DNA from: DATFVA01 sp963774455
GTDB taxonomy: Bacteria; Bacteroidota; Ignavibacteria; Ignavibacteriales; Ignavibacteriaceae
DNA: 64,000 nucleotides
Direction: 5' to 3'
Assembly (NCBI GenBank): GCA_963774455.1
Contig: CAVZFD010000005.1
Location: forward strand, 1,240,001 to 1,304,000
Of this stretch, positions 57,840-64,000 are shown piece after piece. Each line of letters opens with the position of its first letter. Position 1 is the stretch's first letter. The position numbers and the translations under genes were made by a program. The notes beneath the pieces were generated by a model, which saw only the letters and a program-made list of their open reading frames with translations, did no database searches and was not told the origin of the DNA.

Positions 57840-58976
57840 ATGAAATATAAATTCATCGCCGGTCGTATAAACGGCGGATTCATAATAATGATGATAATGA
57901 TGGTGCTTATTAGGGTATCCTCGGGGTTTGGTGAGGGGAACCCGAAAACAAAGGTCAAGCATTGGCAGGCTGACATTTCTATCAGTCCTTATTATGATAG
58001 CAACATCCTTAAATACTCCGACAAATATATTCAGCGTTTTCTTAACCGTGAGGACGAAGGCCGGTTTCAGGTCAACAGGTATGACGATATGGTGGTGCAG
58101 TATTCCGGAGGGATTTCATACGAGAATAATTTTATAAAAAAACTTAAAACCATTTTCTATCTGGATGCTGGTTATAATAAGTATTCATTCAATAATGTAA
58201 AGGATTGGCTTCGGTTCAGCTTCGGCTGGCGTCAATATTTTTATTCTAAATCAAGTTTTATGTTATCTTATTCTTATATCCCGCACTTCTACGTAAGGCA
58301 TTTCAGAGATGAGGACTGGATTGCGGTTTACGGTTATACTCCTGTGACATTTCAGCCTTACGAATTCTCCAAGGATGACTACAGTTTCTGGGTTCAACAT
58401 TATTTATTCAGTAAAACCAGGATACGGCTCTATGCTTCTTACTACAGGTATCTCCTTGATGAGAATAATACAGAATATGACAGCAACGATTATATGCTTG
58501 GAATAAGAATATTCCAGACGCTCACCAAAGATCTCAGCGTGGATGCAGGATATAAATATTATAAGTCCATAGCCAGAGGATACGATGGATCCGGAGAGAC
58601 GAAGGCCTTTTCGGATGATGTGAATGCAGATAATTATAGTCATGATTACTTTGCAGGGCTAACATACAAGCTGCCTGAAGTATTCAGGATGAATAATACG
58701 ATCAGCGTGAATGTTAACTATGAGAGAACCTTTTTTACGACGGGTAATTTTTATGAAATCGATCCAATCCATGCCGGACGGCACGATAAAGTTTTAGACC
58801 TGAGCTTTGAATACGGTATTACACTTACCGGCAATACTGATGTCTCGGCTTTTTATTCACTCACAACAAGGAAGACCGGGACTCCTGCTGAAGTAAATGC
58901 CGAAAATATTTCGGATGAGAAAAGTTACGATCAGTACCAGGCGGGATTAAAAATAAGTTATAGTTTGAAATTTTAA
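57840..58976 (+). CDS. Predicted outer-membrane beta-barrel protein (pgs cluster)
   Basis: 378 aa. A hydrophobic N-terminal segment (FIIMMIMMVLIRVSSGFGEG) is followed by alternating aromatic strands (FIKKLKTIFYLDAGYNKYSF, SSFMLSYSYIPHFYVRHF, TRIRLYASYYRYLL) with even spacing through to a terminal YQAGLKISYSLKF, ending in Phe as barrel proteins do. It starts 1 nt after the preceding stop, so it is part of the same transcript. It is a candidate outer-membrane conduit or anchor for poly-gamma-glutamate. No homologous family named. Confidence 0.72.
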   Translation: MKYKFIAGRINGGFIIMMIMMVLIRVSSGFGEGNPKTKVKHWQADISISPYYDSNILKYSDKYIQRFLNREDEGRFQVNRYDDMVVQYSGGISYENNFIKKLKTIFYLDAGYNKYSFNNVKDWLRFSFGWRQYFYSKSSFMLSYSYIPHFYVRHFRDEDWIAVYGYTPVTFQPYEFSKDDYSFWVQHYLFSKTRIRLYASYYRYLLDENNTEYDSNDYMLGIRIFQTLTKDLSVDAGYKYYKSIARGYDGSGETKAFSDDVNADNYSHDYFAGLTYKLPEVFRMNNTISVNVNYERTFFTTGNFYEIDPIHAGRHDKVLDLSFEYGITLTGNTDVSAFYSLTTRKTGTPAEVNAENISDEKSYDQYQAGLKISYSLKF

Positions 58977-58993
58977 ATTCTAAGGAAATAAAA

Positions 58994-59995
58994 ATGCTTA
59001 AAAACATATTCACAACATTCTTAACAGCTTTACTGCTAATTTCCGGATGCGGAACTCCAAATGATCCTGAATCGATTATGGGCGGTGACGGCGGATATAA
59101 AATAGTGGGTAAATTAAAGACTTCTGCATATGCACAGGATGTAGTGGTAAAGGATACCCTTGTGTATATAGCCCAGGGTGAAGGAGGGCTCGAAATAATT
59201 AACGTTGCTGATCATTCAGTCCCTATGCTGATAACAAATCTTACCGAAGGCTGCCGTGGATACTCTTCTAAAGTAGCAATGCTCGATACAATCGTTTACA
59301 TTGCCTCGGGAATCTTTGGGATAACTGTAGTAGACGTTTCCGATCCATTTCAGCCATGTACCACAATTAATAACAGGAACATAAAACCCGGTAAGGATTT
59401 CTGTATTTATAAAAATTTCCTTTTTACAGCAATTAGTGAAGAAGGTGTCAGCATTTCAGAAATCAGCTTTCCATCGCAGCCTGATCCACGCGGCGCATTG
59501 ATAACTCCGGGTTATGCTCAAGGCGTGGCATGCTCATCAGACAGTAATTATGCTCTGGTGGCTATCGGAGAGATGGGACTAGCTTTATACGATATTTCTC
59601 AGATGCAGACAGGTTGGGGAAACTATCCCGTGATGAAGCTGGTCGATACCGACGGATATGCCGAGAACGTTTGTATAAATCCCGATCAACCTATAGCATA
59701 CGTTGCATCAGGTACGGGCGGACTTGCAATAATCGATTACTCCGATTCACTTAACATTAAACTGATGAGTAAATTTGAAACCGGCGGCTATGCAAAGGAA
59801 GTATGCTATAAGTCAGGGAAGGTATTTGTTGCATCAGAGCAACGGGGACTTCAGATTATTGATGTATCAAATCCTTCAGCTCCGTACAGGATCGGTTCCG
59901 TCCAGACAGCCTACGCAAAAGGCGTCGCTGCAGACAATAATTATATTTACATTGCCGATGAAGACGAAGGTCTGGTAATTGTTTCAATACCCTAG
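58994..59995 (+). CDS. LVIVD-repeat beta-propeller lipoprotein
   Basis: 333 aa. The signal peptide ends in lipobox LISGC (C19). About six or seven LVIVD-type repeats follow: AYAQDVVVKDTLVYIAQGEG then GLEIINVAD, LDTIVYIASGIFGITVVDVSD, GKVFVASEQRGLQIIDVSNPS, NYIYIADEDEGLVIVSIP. Such repeats fold as a beta-propeller in surface proteins. It lies 17 bp after the barrel gene, so probably one operon. May be a periplasmic scaffold of the polymer apparatus; the function is inferred only from location. Confidence 0.85.
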   Translation: MLKNIFTTFLTALLLISGCGTPNDPESIMGGDGGYKIVGKLKTSAYAQDVVVKDTLVYIAQGEGGLEIINVADHSVPMLITNLTEGCRGYSSKVAMLDTIVYIASGIFGITVVDVSDPFQPCTTINNRNIKPGKDFCIYKNFLFTAISEEGVSISEISFPSQPDPRGALITPGYAQGVACSSDSNYALVAIGEMGLALYDISQMQTGWGNYPVMKLVDTDGYAENVCINPDQPIAYVASGTGGLAIIDYSDSLNIKLMSKFETGGYAKEVCYKSGKVFVASEQRGLQIIDVSNPSAPYRIGSVQTAYAKGVAADNNYIYIADEDEGLVIVSIP

Positions 59996-60063
59996 GTTGT
60001 CTCGGGGATCTACCTGACGAAGGTAAACTTTGTCCGGAATCTCAGCAAAGAAATATTCTATAG

Positions 60064-60101
60064 CTTTGTTAGCACAACAAAGCGAGAACCCCATCGGGGT
60101 T
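60064..60101 (+). promoter_or_regulatory. Two adjacent hairpins in the only long gap of the pgs cluster
   Basis: CTTTGTT/AACAAAG (7 bp, 5-nt loop) is followed by AACCCC/GGGGTT (6 bp, 3-nt loop) and then ATAAAATTAACTTT. The T-tract is poor, so this may be a weak terminator or attenuator between the proximal and distal genes. Confidence 0.45.
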
Positions 60102-60138
60102 ATAAAATTAACTTTAGGAGAGGTCTGATTTTTCTAAT

Positions 60139-61263
60139 ATGGATAAAAATTCAGAAAATACAATCGTTAAACCCAAACGTTTCGAATTTGTCGATCAGTT
60201 CAGGGGTTTCATGGTAATCCTGATGCTACTCGATCACAGTTCCTATTACCTGAACTCAATATGGAAATATCTCGACCCACTTGATCCTCTCTTTTCATCA
60301 TGGGGTCAATTCATACTACGTTATTCATCCTATCTGTGCGCGCCCGGCTTCCTGATGATGAATGGAGCAATGGTGTGGTATACCTTCCAAAAACGAAAAA
60401 AGAGTGGCATTCCCGACAGCGTGACCAGGTGGAATCTTATTAAACGAAGTCTGTTCCTCGTCCTTCTGCAGATGACCTGGGTGAATTCATCATGGAGCGG
60501 CTTTGAGCGATTCGATCCATTCCACTTCGGGATAATCTCCTCTATCGGAATGTCGATGATCCTCCTTACGTTCATTATGCAGTTTAAATGGCAATACAGG
60601 CTGGCAATAGGGATTGTAATACTGCTTATTCATCCTTTTCTGCTACAGATACAGTACGATCCGAACAATACCTGGCAGATGGTTGTGATGCAGACGTTCG
60701 TTGATGCAGGTGATTTTAATAAGTACCCTGTACTTCCCTGGTTTGCCGTCGCCGTACTGGGGTCTGTGATGGCACCTGGCTGGCTTGATGCATGGAAGAC
60801 CGATAAGGAGAAGATATTATATAGTTTGGGTATAGCAATGATTGCTTTTGTAGTCGCAATTAGCATAAGGATGTTCCGCGGTTACGGCAACATTTTTCCT
60901 TTCTCTGAGTTCGGATCTTATTCTTTCTTCCTGGATCAGAAATATCCGCCCAGCCTTTATTTCAATATCTGGTTCTTTGCAAGTGTGGTTGCGGGAGTCG
61001 CCTCCTTTATTGCGTTATACAAATACATACCGAAGGTTTTTGACGTAATCGGTATAGTAGGCAAGGTTCCGCTCTTTTTCTACTGTATGCATATTGCATT
61101 GCTGGGCATCTTTTCGAAACGCATCAATTTCCTTTACCGGATCGGCGACCTTACCGATACCCTGATCGGAGCTGCAATTCTTCTGACGATAATGCTGCTG
61201 CTGTCGGCATGGTTCTGGAAAGTCAAGCAGAAAAGTTCAAACGTAATCATAAAAATGATCTGA
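60139..61263 (+). CDS. Membrane acyltransferase-like protein (HGSNAT/DUF1624-type)
   Basis: 374 aa with about ten membrane helices. It opens with FVDQFRGFMVILMLLDHSSYY, matching the (D)xxRGxxxxxMxxxH signature of heparan-glucosaminide acetyltransferase-like and related membrane acyltransferases, with the His in LLDHS the candidate acceptor. PWFAVAVLGSVMAPGWLDAW and GKVPLFFYCMHIALLG are also family-like. In the pgs cluster it may acetylate or otherwise modify the polymer or a lipid anchor; that is inference. It starts 143 bp after the LVIVD gene. Confidence 0.75.
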   Translation: MDKNSENTIVKPKRFEFVDQFRGFMVILMLLDHSSYYLNSIWKYLDPLDPLFSSWGQFILRYSSYLCAPGFLMMNGAMVWYTFQKRKKSGIPDSVTRWNLIKRSLFLVLLQMTWVNSSWSGFERFDPFHFGIISSIGMSMILLTFIMQFKWQYRLAIGIVILLIHPFLLQIQYDPNNTWQMVVMQTFVDAGDFNKYPVLPWFAVAVLGSVMAPGWLDAWKTDKEKILYSLGIAMIAFVVAISIRMFRGYGNIFPFSEFGSYSFFLDQKYPPSLYFNIWFFASVVAGVASFIALYKYIPKVFDVIGIVGKVPLFFYCMHIALLGIFSKRINFLYRIGDLTDTLIGAAILLTIMLLLSAWFWKVKQKSSNVIIKMI

Positions 61264-61269
61264 ATAAAT

Positions 61270-62550
61270 ATGAAGAAGAAGTTTTTTTTAGATATTACTG
61301 CTATTAGAATACTTGCAGCAGCATTGTGCGTCCTTTTGATTACGGATTGTTCTTCACGGCTCGACCCTGTCGTAAGTAATGAGGATGGCAGTGTTTCGTA
61401 TTCACCGGTAGACAGTTCGGGTATAAATGCGAAGGTTCTGCTCTATAAAGGTATCGATGATGCCGGACGCCCTCTTGCGACAAATATATTCACTATCGGT
61501 GAGAAATCGAAAGTATATGCTTTGATAAAAATAGTGAACCGCGAACTTCATCCCGGCAGAGATATTATGTTGCATGTCGATTGGATTGATCCAGATGGGA
61601 ATTCCTTTTTCATGAAAAGGGAACAAATCCAGGCGGCCGATACGCTCTCGGAAATACATAGTGTTATATCTATCCCGGCCGAAAGAAGAAATACGGGTGA
61701 ATATAAATTCAGGGTTTATTTATTTAGAGAGCTGATTGCAGAAAAGAACTTTAAACTTGTTAATTATAATGCAGATTCCGCGGCGGTTTTCTCCGTGAAT
61801 TTTCCTTATCCCCTTTCGGCCGTGATTACACTTGGCAGCATCGGCGTCCGCGATAATTCAATGCCAAAAGATACCGGCAATGTTTTCGAAATCAAAAACA
61901 AAGCGAAAGTATATGCCGGGATAACGCTTTTTAATAAGGAATTTTACAAAGGGAAAGAATTTAAGGGCGAAATTGCCTGGTGTGGTGAAGACGGGAATTC
62001 TTTTTACCGCAGGAAATTTTCTATATCTCCTTTTGACACCTCTGCAGAACTAAGCAGTGCTATTACGGCAAACAGCAAATCACGCGAAGCAGGTACCTAT
62101 AAACTGAGGGTTTATCTTTACAACAAGCTTATCGGTGAAAAGACATTCACGCTTGTACCGGAACAGAAAGAAGAGTTAAGGGTCGTACAAGTTAAAGGCA
62201 TTGATGCCGTCGTAGTTTTCTGCAGCAAAATTGGAAATAAAACAAAGAAAGCGTACGGGATATCAGATAAATTCACGATAAATAATAAGAGCCACGTTCA
62301 CGCCGTTGTAAGCATTGCAGATACTAGGGAAAAACGTGTCAAATCCGCCATAAGGATCGAATGGATTTCCCCGGGAGGCGGATCGTTTTATAACAAGACA
62401 TTTAAATTTGGAAAAAAGCAAATTCCTACTGTTCTCTCCAATTCAATTTCAATTACACGGAAAAGGGAATCAGGTACATACAAATGCAGAGTATACTATG
62501 ATAAATCACTTATTGCTGAGAAAACTTTCACCCTAAGCCCGCCATCCTGA
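61270..62550 (+). CDS. Lipoprotein with three repeated beta domains
   Basis: 426 aa. The signal segment ends near LLITDC (C27), a lipobox-like site. Three tandem domains of about 120-130 residues each contain K[VAT]YA[LG]I.[IL]xN, DW/AW-x-x-D/E-D/G-G-NSF[FY], and a closing GEYKFRVYLFRELIAEKNFKL / GTYKLRVYLYNKLIGEKTFTL / GTYKCRVYYDKSLIAEKTFTL. Domains resemble Ig-like beta sandwiches. Family not recognised. It follows the acyltransferase after 6 nt and closes the cluster. Confidence 0.72.
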   Translation: MKKKFFLDITAIRILAAALCVLLITDCSSRLDPVVSNEDGSVSYSPVDSSGINAKVLLYKGIDDAGRPLATNIFTIGEKSKVYALIKIVNRELHPGRDIMLHVDWIDPDGNSFFMKREQIQAADTLSEIHSVISIPAERRNTGEYKFRVYLFRELIAEKNFKLVNYNADSAAVFSVNFPYPLSAVITLGSIGVRDNSMPKDTGNVFEIKNKAKVYAGITLFNKEFYKGKEFKGEIAWCGEDGNSFYRRKFSISPFDTSAELSSAITANSKSREAGTYKLRVYLYNKLIGEKTFTLVPEQKEELRVVQVKGIDAVVVFCSKIGNKTKKAYGISDKFTINNKSHVHAVVSIADTREKRVKSAIRIEWISPGGGSFYNKTFKFGKKQIPTVLSNSISITRKRESGTYKCRVYYDKSLIAEKTFTLSPPS

Positions 62551-62803
62551 TCTGATCTGCTTCGTACCGTCGATTACGAGGCAGCAGGCGATATGGATCC
62601 GACGGGAAATCTTGTTTTCGATCCCGAATTTTCCTATCGCTAGCAAATGGCATCAGGATTTTACGTCCCGGCCATGAAATAGTCTTATTTGTTTTAGTAG
62701 GATATAATGATTACATTTTTGGACATCTCCTGCTATTGTACAAGATGTGAAATATTTCAATATTTCTTTTATCCTGATTAAATACTTTTGTGAGTGAACA
62801 AAC

Positions 62804-62810
62804 CGGAGGT
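62804..62810 (+). promoter_or_regulatory. Shine-Dalgarno site that decides a TTG start
   Basis: CGGAGGT lies 4 nt before TTG at 62815. An in-frame GTG at 62794 would sit before this site and lengthen the signal peptide by seven residues, so TTG is preferred. Confidence 0.65.
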
Positions 62811-62814
62811 AACC

Positions 62815-63192
62815 TTGAAAAAATTATCCCGTAAAAACTTCCTAAAAAATCTCCTCTTTTCCGGTACTGTGCTTCTAGGCGGGAGCACCCTCCTTGCAGC
62901 CTGCGGTGGCGGTGAGAAAAAACCTGCAGAAAATACAAATGGAGAACAGCAGGCAGATGCAAATGATCCTTGCAGTGATGTAAGCAGCCTTTCAGATGCT
63001 GAGCTTGCTACACGTAAACAGTTTAACTATATAGGACAAACCCCGAACGAGGATAAATATTGCACTAACTGTCTTCACTGGAGACCCCCGACAGGCAATG
63101 GTCCCTGCGGAACATGCGAATTAGTTAAAGGTCCCATTAATCCCAACGGTTACTGCGATCAGTGGATGGAAAAACCAAAAACCGTGGGCTGA
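62815..63192 (+). CDS. High-potential iron-sulfur protein (HiPIP) lipoprotein
   Basis: 125 aa from TTG at 62815. The N-terminus KKLSRKNFLKNLLFSGTVLLGG resembles a Tat signal variant (SRKxFLK), and LLAAC gives a lipidated Cys30. The mature domain has C83-x2-C86-x14-C101-x12-C114 (YCTNC, TCELVKGPI, GYCDQW), the ligand spacing of a [4Fe-4S] HiPIP electron carrier. Two extra cysteines (C53, C98) could form a disulfide. Tat export would fit a folded cluster protein. No photosynthetic or cytochrome partner gene is adjacent. Confidence 0.85.
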   Translation: MKKLSRKNFLKNLLFSGTVLLGGSTLLAACGGGEKKPAENTNGEQQADANDPCSDVSSLSDAELATRKQFNYIGQTPNEDKYCTNCLHWRPPTGNGPCGTCELVKGPINPNGYCDQWMEKPKTVG

Positions 63193-64000
63193 TTACTCAA
63201 CTTTTATTTCGATCCTGGGATTGTACTTGTATTTAAGGGCAATAGGATCCCCACTGGTACTGTGTCCTTCGGAGATATACTTAATCACAAGCACTCTTTT
63301 TTCAGGATCGAACTCATACCCTGCTTCATTCCTGTGAAGGTAATCTTTTTGAGTAAAAGGTTTCAGTTCCTTCCCGTCAGCAATTACACTTTTCACAGGT
63401 TCCGTTCTATAAATGTTAAACAGGTATGATGCAATTTCGGGGACGTATTCACCTTCTTCTTTCTCTAAGTTAATATCCAGTTCCGTATTATTTTTTACCG
63501 TTATGTTTGTCACCAGGTACTGACCTTCCTGGTATTTCAGGCTCTGCCCGTCATCCTGGTAGAATTCATACCCTGATTCGATCCCGGGAAATATTTTGAG
63601 CGTAAGAAATTTAACATCCTGGTTATGTTCTCCAATATATTCCTGTTTTTCCCGCATCGGAATTACTCCGCCTTCCTTTATAAACAGGGGAATCCGGTCG
63701 ATGGGGGCTTCCGTCAGAATCCATTGTCCGCCTTCATACACTTTATTATCCCACCAACCGAGCCACTTCCCTTCCGGCAGGTACAGCTTTTTTGAATTCT
63801 CATACTCGGACAGAACGGGCGCAACGAGAAGGTTATCTCCTATCATATATTGATCCTGCGCTTCATTGGAATAACATTCATCATCATTCTGGTAATTCAG
63901 GAACATAGAACGGACAATTGGCACACCCGTCTTCGAAGCATTGTAAAACTCTGTATAAAAAAACGGAAGCAGTTCATACCTTAAATCCATTATATTCTTC
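63193..64000 (-). CDS. Glycoside hydrolase family 31 (alpha-glucosidase-type), C-terminal part (partial)
   Basis: The frame is open to the window edge, so the N-terminus and catalytic aspartates lie outside. The visible part has YELLPFFYTEFYNASKTGVP, VRSMFLNY, QYMIGDNLLVAPVL, YLPEGKWLGWWDNKVYEGGQ, and RIPLFIKEGGVIPM, the standard sequence after the GH31 catalytic barrel. A C-terminal DUF5110-like beta domain follows (FYQDDGQSLKYQEGQYLVTN). It would cleave alpha-glucosidic or alpha-xylosidic bonds. It converges on the HiPIP gene without a gap. Confidence 0.93.
   Translation of the reverse strand, partial: KNIMDLRYELLPFFYTEFYNASKTGVPIVRSMFLNYQNDDECYSNEAQDQYMIGDNLLVAPVLSEYENSKKLYLPEGKWLGWWDNKVYEGGQWILTEAPIDRIPLFIKEGGVIPMREKQEYIGEHNQDVKFLTLKIFPGIESGYEFYQDDGQSLKYQEGQYLVTNITVKNNTELDINLEKEEGEYVPEIASYLFNIYRTEPVKSVIADGKELKPFTQKDYLHRNEAGYEFDPEKRVLVIKYISEGHSTSGDPIALKYKYNPRIEIKVE

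Overview
The window looks like a chromosomal segment of a Gram-negative bacterium of the Bacteroidota/Ignavibacteriota/Chlorobi (FCB) group. The evidence is type IX secretion (T9SS): a PorD-type protein, a PorV/PorQ-like barrel, and very large secreted proteins ending in the sorting domain that begins with the YPNPFNP/FPNPFNP signature. Weak or absent Shine-Dalgarno sites on many genes and the many signal peptides ending in AQ also fit. I cannot name a genus from sequence alone.

Layout. 1-3.5 kb: partial secreted BNR-type repeat protein, VOC protein, tRNA-Ala, single-domain receiver, cytochrome-like lipoprotein. 3.6-7.2 kb: a three-gene set matching bacterial (dihydro)ceramide synthesis (CerR-like reductase, serine palmitoyltransferase, GNAT-fold ceramide synthase candidate). 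7.3-13.2 kb: HEAT-cyclophilin protein, T9SS PorD and PorV-like proteins, and a helix-hairpin-helix outer-membrane protein. 13.2-17.9 kb: a signalling island with two adjacent receiver-cyclase paralogues and a divergent hybrid histidine kinase with three receivers. 18-21.2 kb: gltX and glnS, then tRNA-Leu.

21.35-29.19 kb: a decayed genomic island inserted in the 3' end of tRNA-Leu(CAA). It is bounded by a perfect 16-bp direct repeat. It holds a truncated integrase, an exported gene set (FecR-like, coiled-coil protein, TPR-PDZ-thioredoxin-FISUMP fusion) with broken paralogues, two small frameshifted genes, a pentapeptide-repeat protein and an Mrr-like remnant.

29.3-38.7 kb: FemAB-like protein, rhodanese, MauE/DoxX protein, a half-length DNA polymerase III alpha, purD, a glycosyltransferase, guaB and a glutaryl-CoA dehydrogenase-like gene. 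39-42.6 kb: a 1199-aa T9SS protein. 42.6-43.8 kb: a gene-free stretch with helically phased 11-bp repeats and three terminator-like hairpins. 43.8-47.5 kb: receivers, a HisKA_2 kinase and a Crp-family regulator. 48-50 kb: MFS exporter and tRNA-Ser. 50.3-54 kb: C25 (gingipain-type) protein with T9SS tail. 54.1-62.6 kb: an apparent operon built on poly-gamma-glutamate genes pgsB-pgsC-pgsW, extended by an outer-membrane barrel, lipoproteins and a membrane acyltransferase. 62.8-64 kb: HiPIP lipoprotein and the C-terminal part of a GH31 glycosidase.

The most interesting signals are the complementary active-site losses in the two adjacent cyclases, which suggest an obligate heterodimer; the extended pgs locus without PgsA; the compact ceramide locus; and the island with its module-fusion proteins.
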